A DNA stretch of 64,000 bases from an uncultured Clostridia bacterium (GCA_934754445.1 CAKVHZ010000002.1:9098-73097), one strand, 5' to 3'. Positions 17,284 to 26,117 are shown, counted from the stretch's first letter. Notes: a model not told the origin generated them from the sequence alone. Numbers and translations are program-made.

Positions 17284-17922
17284 TTATTTTTTTAAATTGG
17301 TTATAAATTCTTTTTTATCTTCACTTTTAAAAAAACTTCCGCCAACAACCACAATATCAACACCTAATTTTTTTAACTCTTCAATATTCTCCAAATTAAC
17401 CCCACCATCAACTTCAATTAATTTGTTTGGTAGTAATTCTTTAGCAAGTTTAATTTTATCAATTGTTGTATCTAAAAACTTTTGACCATACTTTCCTATT
17501 TCTACACTCATTATTAAAAGTAAATCAAAGTAATTTTTATAAAGTTCTATTGTTTCTATTTTAGTATTAGGATAAATTGCAAGACCCACTATAGCATTTT
17601 TAGATTTTAAATATATTAATGTATCAATAAGTTTTGATTTATCTTTAAATGCTTCATAGTGAACCGAAATAATATTTGCTCCACTTTCCACATAATTTTT
17701 AACTATTTCACTTGGTTCATCTATCATTAAATGACAATCTAAAAATAATGTAGTTTTTGAGTTTATTTTTTTAACTGTATTATAATCAAAAGTTTTATTT
17801 TCTGTTAAACTTCCATCCATAATATCTAGGTGCAAAAAATCGGTAGAACTACCAACTATTTTACCTAAATATTTAAATATATCATCATTATATGGTAAAC
17901 TTGAAACCGAAACTTTAATCAT
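17284..17922 (-). CDS. rpe: Ribulose-phosphate 3-epimerase family protein
   Basis: 212 aa TIM-barrel of the Rpe family (pentose phosphate pathway). Metal and catalytic segments are present: LHLDIMDG, LDCHLMI, ISVHYEA and VDGGVNLENI. The usual phosphate loop NPGFGGQ is changed to EIGKYGQ, and the N-terminal PSILSAD is changed to VSSLPYND, so the substrate or activity could differ. It overlaps rsgA by 8 bases. The order rsgA-rpe-spoVM matches Bacillus, which supports orthology. Confidence 0.82.
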   Translation of the reverse strand: MIKVSVSSLPYNDDIFKYLGKIVGSSTDFLHLDIMDGSLTENKTFDYNTVKKINSKTTLFLDCHLMIDEPSEIVKNYVESGANIISVHYEAFKDKSKLIDTLIYLKSKNAIVGLAIYPNTKIETIELYKNYFDLLLIMSVEIGKYGQKFLDTTIDKIKLAKELLPNKLIEVDGGVNLENIEELKKLGVDIVVVGGSFFKSEDKKEFITNLKK

Positions 17923-18769
17923 ATCTTTTACTCCAATTTTCCTTACATTCTAAAAAAATTTGTTTATATCTATCGTATCTATTTGGATTTATATCTTTAT
18001 TATTTATAACTGAACATTTATTACCTTCAAAAACATGATTACAATTAGAATAAACACAATTTGTGTTTTCAAATTCTTTGTAATAATCTTTAATTGAACT
18101 TGGGTCTAAATCGTTAAACTCTATTTTAGAAAACCCAGCAGTATCTAAAATAAAACTATTTTCTTCAAGATTAATTAATTCCGCACTTGTTGTAGTATTT
18201 TTACCCCTTTTTGTTTTTTCACTTAAACTACCTATTTTGTTTTCTTTCTCACAAATTTTATTAAGTAGACTAGTTTTACCAACTCCGCTTTGACCTGCTA
18301 ACGTAGTTGTATTATTTTTAAGGAGTTTAATAAGTTCGTCTATATTTATATTTTCTTTACAAGAAACATTTATAACTTCAACCCCAGAATTTTGATATTC
18401 ATTTTTTATTTTCTTTAAAAGTTCTTGATTCAACTCACATTTATTAAACACTATTATAGGCTTAATTTGGTTGATTTTAGCGTTGATAATTAGTTTGTCA
18501 ATAAGAATTAGGTCTGGAACTGGTTCTGGGCTTACAACTATTAATATTTGGCTTATATTAGTAACAAATGGTCGAATTAAACTATTTTTTCTCTCATAAA
18601 TTCTAGTTATAATAAATTCCTTAGTTTTATCATCAAAATTAAACTCAACATAATCTCCAACAAAAATTTTAGAAGATTTATTCTTCTTTTGTGAAAAACA
18701 AGTATATGTTGAATTTAAATAATATACTTCAAATTTATCATTGTTTATTTTACAAACTATTCCTTTAAT
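17915..18769 (-). CDS. rsgA: Ribosome small-subunit GTPase RsgA, with ATT start
   Basis: Circularly permuted GTPase that matures the 30S subunit, 284 aa if started at ATT 18769. The N-terminal OB-fold starts KGIVCKINNDKFEVYYLN. G4 is FNKCE, G1 GQSGVGKTSL and G3 DTAGF, followed by the C-terminal zinc region CVYSNCNHVFEGNKC. An in-frame TGA lies two codons before the ATT, and no ATG, GTG or TTG occurs until GTG 18451, which would delete the OB-fold. AGGGGTG sits just upstream of the ATT. The ATT initiation is inferred. Confidence 0.85.
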   Translation of the reverse strand: MKGIVCKINNDKFEVYYLNSTYTCFSQKKNKSSKIFVGDYVEFNFDDKTKEFIITRIYERKNSLIRPFVTNISQILIVVSPEPVPDLILIDKLIINAKINQIKPIIVFNKCELNQELLKKIKNEYQNSGVEVINVSCKENINIDELIKLLKNNTTTLAGQSGVGKTSLLNKICEKENKIGSLSEKTKRGKNTTTSAELINLEENSFILDTAGFSKIEFNDLDPSSIKDYYKEFENTNCVYSNCNHVFEGNKCSVINNKDINPNRYDRYKQIFLECKENWSKRYD

Positions 18770-18778
18770 GTTTCACCC

Positions 18779-19138
18779 CTAAAAAGCATATTTAATGTAA
18801 TTTATTTCGTTATTTAAAACTTCTAAAACATCAAAGCGAACCTTACTATTTAATTTTTTATGTATAATTAAATAAAGTTCGGCCACTTTTCTTATTTTAT
18901 GTTGTTTTCTAAAATTTACCGCCTCGCACGGAAGTCCAAATTCTTTACTAGACCGAGTTTTTACTTCGACAAAACAAATTTCATCATCTTGTTTATTGTA
19001 GCAAATTATATCAATTTCGCCAATTTTATTTTTATAATTTCTCTCTAATATTTTTAAACCTTGTTTTTTTAAATAATCATAAGCAAGATTTTCGCCCTTA
19101 TCCCCTAAAATTTTATTATCCATTTTCCCTCTAAACAA
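18779..19138 (-). CDS. YraN family nuclease-like protein (UPF0102)
   Basis: 119 aa, restriction endonuclease-like fold. The family motif GEIDIICYNKQDD followed by EICFVEVKTRSS supplies the D-x(n)-E-x-K putative active site. Function in the cell is unclear. It overlaps rnhB by 8 bases, the widespread rnhB-yraN pairing, and its stop is 9 bases from the rsgA start. ATG 19138 could be replaced by the second Met five codons in. Confidence 0.9.
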   Translation of the reverse strand: MFRGKMDNKILGDKGENLAYDYLKKQGLKILERNYKNKIGEIDIICYNKQDDEICFVEVKTRSSKEFGLPCEAVNFRKQHKIRKVAELYLIIHKKLNSKVRFDVLEVLNNEINYIKYAF

Positions 19139-19742
19139 AATGCTTTATAAAACTATCTCTATGAATTTCACATTTCCCATACTTTTTTAGCAATTCTATA
19201 TGTTGTTTAGTTCCATAACCTTTGTGTTTATCAAATTCATAATTAGGATATTTTTTACTCATTTCTTTCATAAGTTTATCTCTTGTTACTTTTGCTAGTA
19301 TGCTAGCACACCCAATAGAATAACTTAAATAATCACCTTTTATTAAAGGCAAATATTCACAATTAAGTTTTAAACCTTTAACGGCATCGACTAAGGCAAA
19401 GTCGGGTTCTATACTTAAATTATTAATGGCTTCTTCCATTCCCCTTTTTGTAGCATTTAAAATATTTATTTCATCAATTACTTTTTCGCTAATTATGCTC
19501 ACTTTAAAGGCTTTTGCTTTAGAAATAATTTTATCGTATAATCCTTCCCTTTTCTTTTCGCTTAATTTTTTACTATCATCTATGCCATCAATTATATCAT
19601 CTAGTGGCATAATAACACTTGCAACAACAACTGGGCCAGCAAGTGGACCACGCCCTGCTTCATCGCAACCACAAATATTATTATAACCTTTACTCAAATA
19701 TTCTTTTTCGTATAAAAGTTTATCTACTTTTTCTTTAGTCAT
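19131..19742 (-). CDS. rnhB: Ribonuclease HII
   Basis: 203 aa, removes RNA from RNA-DNA hybrids and single ribonucleotides in DNA. Catalytic acidic residues are in CGCDEAGRGPLAGPVV and DDSKKLSEKKRE; SIGCASILAKVTRD and HKGYGTKQHIE are also conserved. No Shine-Dalgarno is present. A promoter with its -10 box 6 bases from ATG predicts a leaderless transcript. First gene of rnhB-yraN-rsgA-rpe-spoVM. Confidence 0.95.
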   Translation of the reverse strand: MTKEKVDKLLYEKEYLSKGYNNICGCDEAGRGPLAGPVVVASVIMPLDDIIDGIDDSKKLSEKKREGLYDKIISKAKAFKVSIISEKVIDEINILNATKRGMEEAINNLSIEPDFALVDAVKGLKLNCEYLPLIKGDYLSYSIGCASILAKVTRDKLMKEMSKKYPNYEFDKHKGYGTKQHIELLKKYGKCEIHRDSFIKHFV

Positions 19743-19748
19743 GATAAA

Positions 19749-19777
19749 ATTTTAACACAAAAAAATCTTTTTTGCAA
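19749..19777 (-). promoter_or_regulatory. Promoter of rnhB operon, predicted leaderless
   Basis: Minus strand TTGCAA, 17-base spacer, TAAAAT preceded by TG (extended -10), then 6 bases to ATG 19742. Confidence 0.7.
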
Positions 19778-19819
19778 ATTATATTTTTTATAAATTTGTA
19801 AACTATATGCTAATTATTG

Positions 19820-20407
19820 TTAAATTAATTTTAAATTTTCGTCCCATTCCCAATACTCTTTTTTAGCAGTTAAAAATTCTTGTATATCACTTTCACTAAA
19901 AAGTCTAAAATGATTTAAGTCGCATCCAATGTGAAAACCAAAACTTTTATATACTCCCATTGCTCTATGACAATGCCCAAACAATGTTAATTTTTCTTTA
20001 TGATGGTCTTTAGGTTTATGCGTTAAATAAAAATCTTGACCACAAATGTGGACAAAACTATTTTTAACAATATCGACTATTCCATATTGTAAACAAACTT
20101 TTTTAAAATCTTCAAAACTATTGTCGTAGAAATACTTAATTATTCTCTCTTCATTATTGCCTACAATTAAAATTATGTTTGCTTTAACTTTTTTAATTAA
20201 TGGTAACTTTTTTAAAAAAGTAGGATTATCTTTGCTATGGCAATCAAACAAATCTCCAATAACATAAATAGTATCACCTTTTTTTGCTTGTTTGTTCCAA
20301 GTTTTAATTATAAACTTTTCAAATTGTTTATCATTTTTAAATGGTCTTCCATCAGCATTTACACCTATTGCTTGACCTAAATGAATATCACTCGTAAAAA
20401 ATTTCAT
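19820..20407 (-). CDS. Calcineurin-like metallophosphoesterase
   Basis: 195 aa. Metal-binding motifs in order are TSDIHLGQ, VIGDLFD, VGNNEE, LTHKP and FGHCH, a complete metallophosphoesterase set. Small stand-alone members of this type hydrolyse phosphodiesters, but the substrate is not predictable. It has AGGAG upstream and no close operon partners. Confidence 0.85.
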   Translation of the reverse strand: MKFFTSDIHLGQAIGVNADGRPFKNDKQFEKFIIKTWNKQAKKGDTIYVIGDLFDCHSKDNPTFLKKLPLIKKVKANIILIVGNNEERIIKYFYDNSFEDFKKVCLQYGIVDIVKNSFVHICGQDFYLTHKPKDHHKEKLTLFGHCHRAMGVYKSFGFHIGCDLNHFRLFSESDIQEFLTAKKEYWEWDENLKLI

Positions 20408-20485
20408 ATATACTCCTCATTAGTTTATTTTAATATGTAAACAAATCTGTATATCACTAATGATAGATAAGATTTTGTTTAATCC

Positions 20486-21322
20486 TTATTTATCTAAAAT
20501 TATTTTACCTAGTTTTCCCTTTCTATAATCGTCTAGAATGGCTTTTGCACCCCTTTCATAGTCTATTTCTCGATTTTTCATAATAAACCCACGAGAAAGG
20601 CAAATTTCGTCGTAAATTTCAACAGGTTCTTTATTTAAAACATCAACATTATATCTTGCTTTAAAATTATTTGGATATATTGGTGCTAATTCTTTAATAA
20701 ATTCAAAACATAAATCGGTTAAAATTAAAACTTCATCTTTAATAGAACCAATATATGCTAAATGTAGTGCCACTCGCTCATCATCAAGTTTTGGCCACAA
20801 AGTTCCCGGAGTATCTAGCAACTCTATATTATTATCAACTTTAACCCATTGAGTGTTTTTAGTAACCCCTGGTCTATTTCCTACTTCGGCTTTGTTTTTG
20901 CAAGCAAAATTATTTATAAGTGTGCTTTTGCCAACATTAGGAACACCTATAACCATTAATCTTAGTGGAATATTTATTCCCTTATTTTTATTTCGTTCTA
21001 TTTTCTTTATCATTAATTCGTTAGTTTTATTTAATACTTGTTTATAACTATTAGGCTTTGTGCTATCTATCATTACAAATCTAGTATTTTCACTTACTAA
21101 TTTTTCACAAAAGGGTTTTAGTTCAATTTCACTTACAAAATCAACTTTGTTTAAAACAAAAATAATAGGTTTGTTGCCAAGGATTTTAGTAAATTCTGGG
21201 TTCAAGGTTGAAATTGGTGCACGACTATCTAAAACGTATAAAATAACATCGGCAAGTTTTACCTTGTCTTTAAGTTCATCCATTGTTTTTTTCATGTGTC
21301 CCGGAAACCAGTTTATTCGCAT
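20486..21322 (-). CDS. rbgA: Ribosome biogenesis GTPase RbgA (YlqF)
   Basis: 278 aa circularly permuted GTPase needed for 50S assembly. It starts INWFPGHMKKT, then has G4 LNKVD, G1 GVPNVGKSTLIN and G3 DTPGTLWP, followed by the C-terminal ANTAR-like domain. It follows trmD directly, whereas rplS sits between them in Bacillus; rplS is not found here. Confidence 0.95.
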   Translation of the reverse strand: MRINWFPGHMKKTMDELKDKVKLADVILYVLDSRAPISTLNPEFTKILGNKPIIFVLNKVDFVSEIELKPFCEKLVSENTRFVMIDSTKPNSYKQVLNKTNELMIKKIERNKNKGINIPLRLMVIGVPNVGKSTLINNFACKNKAEVGNRPGVTKNTQWVKVDNNIELLDTPGTLWPKLDDERVALHLAYIGSIKDEVLILTDLCFEFIKELAPIYPNNFKARYNVDVLNKEPVEIYDEICLSRGFIMKNREIDYERGAKAILDDYRKGKLGKIILDK

Positions 21323-21346
21323 ATCTTTCTCCTTTTAAAATTACCT

Positions 21347-22009
21347 TTATAATAAGTCGGGTCGATTTTTTTTAGTAATTTCTAAACTCTTTTCTCGCCT
21401 ATATTTTTCAATTTCTTTATGATTACCACTAAGTAATACATCTGGAACTTTTATTCCGTTAAAATCGGCAGGTTTTGTATACTGAGGATATTCAAGCAAA
21501 TTATCGCTAAAACTTTCATCTACACTAGAATGTTCGTTGTGTAAAACATTAGGAATTAACCTAGATAAACAATCTACAAACACCATGCTTGGAAGTTCCC
21601 CGCCAGTCAAAACATAATCTCCTATCGAGATTTCTTCCATATTAAAATAATCTATAACCCTTTGGTCAACACCTTCATAATGCCCACACAATATGATTAA
21701 ATGCTCATATTGTAAGTAATCTTTTACAAAACTTTGCTTTAAAGTTTTACCCTTAGGACTCATGTATATAATTTTTGAATTTTCAGTTTTAATTGAGTTA
21801 ATAACATCAAAAATTGGTTGACACATTAAAACCATGCCATCGCCACCACCAAAAGGTGTATCGTCTACTTGTTTATGTTTATTGCTAGCAAAATCTCTAA
21901 AATTGATAATATTAATTTCAATTAAATCTTTATCTTGTGCCCTTTTTAATATTGAACTAGAAAGTGGCGAGAACATTTCTGGAAATAAAGTTAAAATATC
22001 TATTCTCAT
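21347..22009 (-). CDS. trmD: tRNA (guanine37-N1)-methyltransferase TrmD
   Basis: 220 aa SPOUT methyltransferase that prevents frameshifting by modifying G37. Conserved stretches are DTPFGGGDGMVL, LCGHYEGVDQRV and SIGDYVLTGGELP (the trefoil-knot SAM site). It is about 20 residues shorter than typical because the C-terminal domain ends at KKNRPDLL. Its start overlaps rimM by 4 bases. Confidence 0.95.
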   Translation of the reverse strand: MRIDILTLFPEMFSPLSSSILKRAQDKDLIEINIINFRDFASNKHKQVDDTPFGGGDGMVLMCQPIFDVINSIKTENSKIIYMSPKGKTLKQSFVKDYLQYEHLIILCGHYEGVDQRVIDYFNMEEISIGDYVLTGGELPSMVFVDCLSRLIPNVLHNEHSSVDESFSDNLLEYPQYTKPADFNGIKVPDVLLSGNHKEIEKYRREKSLEITKKNRPDLL

Positions 22010-22497
22010 ACCATGACCTCACTTAAAATTTTAGAATTTAAAATAAGTTTATTATTTTCTAAATCAACTTTTTCAAAAAGTCCATCTATTAAACAAAAAG
22101 TAATTTCATTTTTACCATTTTTTACTGTGTAAATGTCTTGAGCACCAAAGTTATCTATATCGTCAACTTTGCCTAGATATTCATTTTCACTATTGTAAAC
22201 ATCCATGTTTAAAATATCACAAATCAAATATTCATTTTTTGATAAATCAATATTTTCTCTATTAACAAAAACAAGACTATCTTTAAATTTTTCAGCCATA
22301 GTTAAATTAGTAATTTCATCTAACTTTAAAAAAATAAAATTTTTAACTTTGCTAAGTTTTTTAACAGTAAATTCATTATTTTGTATATAAACTTTTTTAA
22401 GGTTTTTGAATTTACCTTCGCCACTAGTAAGTAGTTTTAAAGTACCGTCAAGCCCCCTAAAACCAACGATTTTCCCTATTTCTATAAATTTTTGCAT
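22006..22497 (-). CDS. rimM: 16S rRNA processing protein RimM
   Basis: 163 aa. The N-terminal IGKIVGFRGLDGTLKLL and the PRC-barrel core (YLGKVDDIDNFGAQDIYTV) identify RimM, which assists 30S head maturation with S19. It overlaps trmD. No Shine-Dalgarno is visible; a terminator lies between it and khpA. Confidence 0.93.
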   Translation of the reverse strand: MQKFIEIGKIVGFRGLDGTLKLLTSGEGKFKNLKKVYIQNNEFTVKKLSKVKNFIFLKLDEITNLTMAEKFKDSLVFVNRENIDLSKNEYLICDILNMDVYNSENEYLGKVDDIDNFGAQDIYTVKNGKNEITFCLIDGLFEKVDLENNKLILNSKILSEVMV

Positions 22498-22552
22498 AAT
22501 TAATTATAACAAAAATCTAAAACTAATACAACAAAAAGAAAAAAGTTAAATA

Positions 22553-22572
22553 AAAAACCACCCTAAGGTGAT
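22553..22572 (-). terminator. Terminator between khpA and rimM
   Basis: Minus strand ATCACC-TTAG-GGTGGT stem followed by TTTTTT. It may attenuate rather than block rimM-trmD transcription. Confidence 0.6.
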
Positions 22573-22575
22573 TCC

Positions 22576-22809
22576 CTATTCCATTATTTTAACAAAATAT
22601 CGAACATTGTTATCTGTTTGAGCACTTTTTACAATGCTTCTTAAAGAGTTAGCAATTTTACCATTTTTACCAATAACTTTGCCTAAATCTTTTTCATTAA
22701 CTGACACATTAAGAATAACAGTATTTTCGTTTTCTTTAACGCTTTCTACTTTAACATCATCTTTATTAACAACTAATGCTTTAACAATGTAGGTTACAAG
22801 TTCTTCCAT
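22576..22809 (-). CDS. khpA: KH-domain RNA-binding protein KhpA (YlqC)
   Basis: 77 aa single KH domain. The GxxG loop is in GKVIGKNGKIANSLRSIV. KhpA-type proteins bind RNA, often as a heterodimer with KhpB. It is 18 bases downstream of rpsP, the conserved rpsP-ylqC pair. Confidence 0.93.
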   Translation of the reverse strand: MEELVTYIVKALVVNKDDVKVESVKENENTVILNVSVNEKDLGKVIGKNGKIANSLRSIVKSAQTDNNVRYFVKIME

Positions 22810-22827
22810 AATGCCTCCTATAAGTTG

Positions 22828-23076
22828 TTATTTTTCAATTGCACCACTTTTAACAAGAATAACTCTTGCTGTGTCAGTAGGTTGAGCACCTTTTTTAATC
22901 CATTCTTTAGCAAGTTCGTTATCAATTTTAATTTCAACTGGTTCTTTTAAAGGATTATAAGTGCCAAGAATATCAATAAATCTGCCATCACGAGGATAAC
23001 GAGAGTCTGCAACAACTACTCTATAGAATGGTGATTTTTTATCTCCTAGTCTTGTTAATCTAATTTTTACTGCCAT
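22828..23076 (-). CDS. rpsP: 30S ribosomal protein S16
   Basis: 82 aa, complete; starts [20 protein letters not shown] and contains [15 protein letters not shown], both diagnostic of bS16. Strong AAGGAG precedes ATG. Part of ylxM-ffh-rpsP-khpA. Confidence 0.96.
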   Translation of the reverse strand: MAVKIRLTRLGDKKSPFYRVVVADSRYPRDGRFIDILGTYNPLKEPVEIKIDNELAKEWIKKGAQPTDTARVILVKSGAIEK

Positions 23077-23133
23077 AATGTTTTCTCCTTTTTTAGTGTG
23101 TATATATTAATTTTTTAAAAAAATTAATCAAAT

Positions 23134-24450
23134 TTAAAATGGAAATTTAAAACCTTTTTTGCCGTTCATTTGTTTCATCATTTCCTTAGTTTGTTCAAAT
23201 TGTTTAAGTAGAGAATTAACTTCTTGAATTGTTGTTCCACTACCCTCGCAAATTCGCTTTCTTCTAGCCCCTTTAATTAATTCAGGATTTCTTCTTTCTT
23301 CTATGGTCATGCTTTGAATAATTGCTTTATTTTTGGCAAGTTGTTTTTCGTCTATTTGGTCTATCATTTTCATTTTAGATGATAATCCTGGTATCATAGA
23401 CAAAATATCTTTTAACGACCCCATTTTTTTAAGATTTTCAAATTGCATTAAGTAATCTTCAAAGTCAAATTTATTTTTACGGAATTTTTCTTCTAGTTTT
23501 TTTGCTTCTTCTTCGCTTACTGCTTCTTGTGCTTTTTCAATTAAACTTAAAACATCGCCCATACCTAAAATTCTAGATGCCATTCGGTCAGGATAAAAAG
23601 GTTCTAAGTCGCCAATTTTTTCTCCCACTGCACAAAATTTTATAGGTTTATTAACTATTGCTTTAATAGAAAGCGCTGCACCACCACGAGTATCACCATC
23701 AAGCTTTGTTAATACTACACCAGTAATATCAAGTTTTTCATCAAACGCTTTAGCAACATTAACTGCTTCTTGACCAGTCATAGAATCTACAGTAAGTAGT
23801 ATTTCACAAGGGTTAACTTCGTTTTTAACTTTTAATAATTCGTCCATTAACTCTTCGTTAATTTGTAATCTTCCTGCTGTATCTAAAATAATTGTATCAA
23901 AGCCATGTTTTAAAGCATACTCTTTTGCTTCTTTTGCTGTTTTAACTGGGTTTTGTGTTCCCCTTTCAAAACATTCTACGCCTGCACTAGCACTTACAAC
24001 TTTAAGTTGATTTATTGCTGCTGGTCTATAAATATCCAGCCCTACTGTTAAAACTTTTTTACCTTGTTTTTTTAAGTTAAACGCAAGTTTACCAGTAGTT
24101 GTAGTTTTACCAGCACCTTGAAGCCCACACATCATAATAATTGTTGGTGGAGTTGAACTAGTGTTTAGTTTAGAATTTACACTACCCATAAGGCTAGTTA
24201 ATTCTTCATTAACAATTTTAATAACTTGTTGAGTTGGTGTTAAACTTTTAAGTATTTTTTCCCCTAACGCCTTTTCGCTAATTTTGTTAACTAAATCTTT
24301 AACAACTAAAAAGTTTACATCGGCCTCTAAAAGTGCAATTCTAATTTCTCTCATTGCATCTTTAATATCATACTCACTTAGTTTTCCACGAGAAGATAAT
24401 TTAGAGAATATTCTACCAATTCTTTCGCTTAATGATGAAAATAATGCCAA
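23134..24450 (-). CDS. ffh: Signal recognition particle protein Ffh
   Basis: SRP54 GTPase that targets nascent membrane proteins with 4.5S RNA, about 438 aa. The G domain has GLQGAGKTTTTGKLA, DTAGR and TKLDGDTRGGAAL; the M domain is Met-rich (GMGDVLSL, then a tail with MMKQMNGKKG). I prefer TTG 24450 (ALFSSLSERIG) because GGGGGGA sits just upstream; GTG 24465 is the alternative, 5 codons longer. It follows ylxM closely. Confidence 0.95.
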   Translation of the reverse strand: MALFSSLSERIGRIFSKLSSRGKLSEYDIKDAMREIRIALLEADVNFLVVKDLVNKISEKALGEKILKSLTPTQQVIKIVNEELTSLMGSVNSKLNTSSTPPTIIMMCGLQGAGKTTTTGKLAFNLKKQGKKVLTVGLDIYRPAAINQLKVVSASAGVECFERGTQNPVKTAKEAKEYALKHGFDTIILDTAGRLQINEELMDELLKVKNEVNPCEILLTVDSMTGQEAVNVAKAFDEKLDITGVVLTKLDGDTRGGAALSIKAIVNKPIKFCAVGEKIGDLEPFYPDRMASRILGMGDVLSLIEKAQEAVSEEEAKKLEEKFRKNKFDFEDYLMQFENLKKMGSLKDILSMIPGLSSKMKMIDQIDEKQLAKNKAIIQSMTIEERRNPELIKGARRKRICEGSGTTIQEVNSLLKQFEQTKEMMKQMNGKKGFKFPF

Positions 24451-24452
24451 AT

Positions 24453-24770
24453 TTAATCCCCCCACAAATTAATAATATTATTTATTTTAGAATAATCTTT
24501 CGTTTGATTTATTTCTTCTATTAACTTAACTTGACTAGAATAAATTTCATATAATTTAAGTTTTTTTTCATAGTCTTGTAACTTTTTTTCGGTTTGTTTA
24601 ATGCTATCTAACACCGTTTGTTTAGTAACAAACATATTACTTGCAATTTCGGTTAAACCAATATCATTAAAATAATAACTAGTGAAAATATCACATTGTT
24701 TTTGAGTTAATAGATTTTTATAAAAATCAAATAATCTACTTATAAAAATATTTTTTTCTAAACTATTCAT
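24453..24770 (-). CDS. ylxM: YlxM/p13 family DNA-binding protein
   Basis: 105 aa sigma-70 region-4-like HTH protein (LTEIASNMFVTKQTVLDSI), cotranscribed with ffh and thought to modulate SRP. Start ATG 24770 gives the family length; the longer frame from TTG 24806 would run into the promoter -10 box. No clear Shine-Dalgarno; a 10 bp hairpin fills the leader. Confidence 0.9.
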   Translation of the reverse strand: MNSLEKNIFISRLFDFYKNLLTQKQCDIFTSYYFNDIGLTEIASNMFVTKQTVLDSIKQTEKKLQDYEKKLKLYEIYSSQVKLIEEINQTKDYSKINNIINLWGD

Positions 24771-24775
24771 AAAAT

Positions 24776-24803
24776 TCTCGTAAGGCAAATTAACCTTACG
24801 AGA
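24776..24803 (-). promoter_or_regulatory. Leader hairpin/operator of ylxM-ffh
   Basis: Perfect 10 bp inverted repeat TCTCGTAAGG / CCTTACGAGA with an 8-base loop, starting 2 bases after the -10 box and ending 5 bases before ATG. Confidence 0.65.
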
Positions 24804-24805
24804 CA

Positions 24806-24834
24806 ATTATATTATAAAAAAGTATATTTGTCAA
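24806..24834 (-). promoter_or_regulatory. Consensus promoter of ylxM-ffh
   Basis: Minus strand TTGACA, 17-base spacer, TATAAT; predicted RNA start near 24799. Confidence 0.88.
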
Positions 24835-24842
24835 CGATTTTT

Positions 24843-26093
24843 TTAAACTATTTTGCATTTTTTTAAATAAAATTTACTTAAGTTATCATCTTCATTAATC
24901 TTTAAAACATTTAAGAATAATTTTCGTGCTTCTTTATAATCTTTTTCTTCAAATTTTCTTACTGCCGATTCAAAAATTAGTTTTGTTTTTATATATGCGG
25001 TTTTATTGCTTCCCGCGTAGCCATCTAAATTCTCAAACAAACTAACTCCAATATCATCAATATTCACTGTTCCAACATATCTATAATTTAATTCAAAATC
25101 TCGTGGAATATTGTTTAAAACTTCTTTTGTGAATAATATATTTGATAAAAAAATTCGGTTTAAATGCTCTATTTTGCTAGCAAGATTTACACTATCGGAT
25201 ATTATAGTTGGAGTTAATCTTTCTTTTTCTCCAACAATTCCAATAACAACCTTTCCTGAATGAATGCCTATTCCATACTTTATTTTTTCGTTACCAATGC
25301 TTACTAAGTTTATATTTTCAAATTTTTGAGCAATTTCAGTTGAACATTTTAATGCATCGGTCTCATTTAAAAACACCGCCAACACTCCGTCGCCTAAAAA
25401 TTTGTCTATAAAACCTTTATTGTTTCTAACGCACTCGCCTACCACACTTAAATAATTATTAATAAATTTAAAGTTTTCTTCTAAACTTAAAGTTTCGCTC
25501 GCTCTAAAACTATGTTTAATATCTATAAATAAAACTGTAACTTCTTTTTGAACACTCTCGCCCAATTTCAACTCAAAAACTTCATTTTTGCCTAAATATT
25601 CAAAAAATTCTTTAGGGACAAATTTGTAATACTCGTTTTTTAATTTAGATTTATATTCTTCGCTTTGGTCGTTTTTATCTTCAATTGCTTGTAAATTTTC
25701 TTGTATTTTTTCAAATTCTTTGCTACCTAAAATAACATTTTTGTTGTCTTTACCCCTGCTTAGTAATCTGGTGTTTTTTTCTATCTTTTTTATTGGATAG
25801 AGATTAATATATAAAGTTAAAAAAACTAAAAAAATATAAATAATAAAACTAATTGATAACAAAAAATATTGATTCCTTGCTTCCATTACATTAACATCAT
25901 AATAATCTATAATCAAAAATTCAACCACCATTAAAGCAAATGTTAATAAACTAATATAAATAGATATTTTAAAACTAAGGTTAAATTTAGATAAAACCTT
26001 TTGATTAAATAAATAAAATAGTGATATAAAAATAAACATTATAAAAACGCTTATTAAAATTCCATATAAAAATAAAATTAAATCGGTATTCAC
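24843..26093 (-). CDS. Membrane-bound class III adenylate/guanylate cyclase-like protein
   Basis: 416 aa. Three N-terminal membrane helices (~5-29, 42-64, 77-99) are followed by a short linker and a class III cyclase domain. Metal Asp residues are in VLFIDIKHS and DKFLGDGVLAVF; GIGIHSGKVVIGIVGEKER and DSVNLASKIEHL complete the family core. The C-terminal ~50 residues look TPR-like. The product nucleotide cannot be told from sequence. The start is GTG 26093; no Shine-Dalgarno. No cAMP-binding effector is seen nearby. Confidence 0.85.
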   Translation of the reverse strand: MNTDLILFLYGILISVFIMFIFISLFYLFNQKVLSKFNLSFKISIYISLLTFALMVVEFLIIDYYDVNVMEARNQYFLLSISFIIYIFLVFLTLYINLYPIKKIEKNTRLLSRGKDNKNVILGSKEFEKIQENLQAIEDKNDQSEEYKSKLKNEYYKFVPKEFFEYLGKNEVFELKLGESVQKEVTVLFIDIKHSFRASETLSLEENFKFINNYLSVVGECVRNNKGFIDKFLGDGVLAVFLNETDALKCSTEIAQKFENINLVSIGNEKIKYGIGIHSGKVVIGIVGEKERLTPTIISDSVNLASKIEHLNRIFLSNILFTKEVLNNIPRDFELNYRYVGTVNIDDIGVSLFENLDGYAGSNKTAYIKTKLIFESAVRKFEEKDYKEARKLFLNVLKINEDDNLSKFYLKKCKIV

Positions 26094-26117
26094 AATTATA
26101 TTTTAAGTAATAAAAAC

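Noticed and set aside
17915..18451. rsgA as a truncated 178-codon pseudogene
   Set aside because: The missing N-terminal domain is encoded in frame upstream without stops, so the gene is intact with an unusual start.
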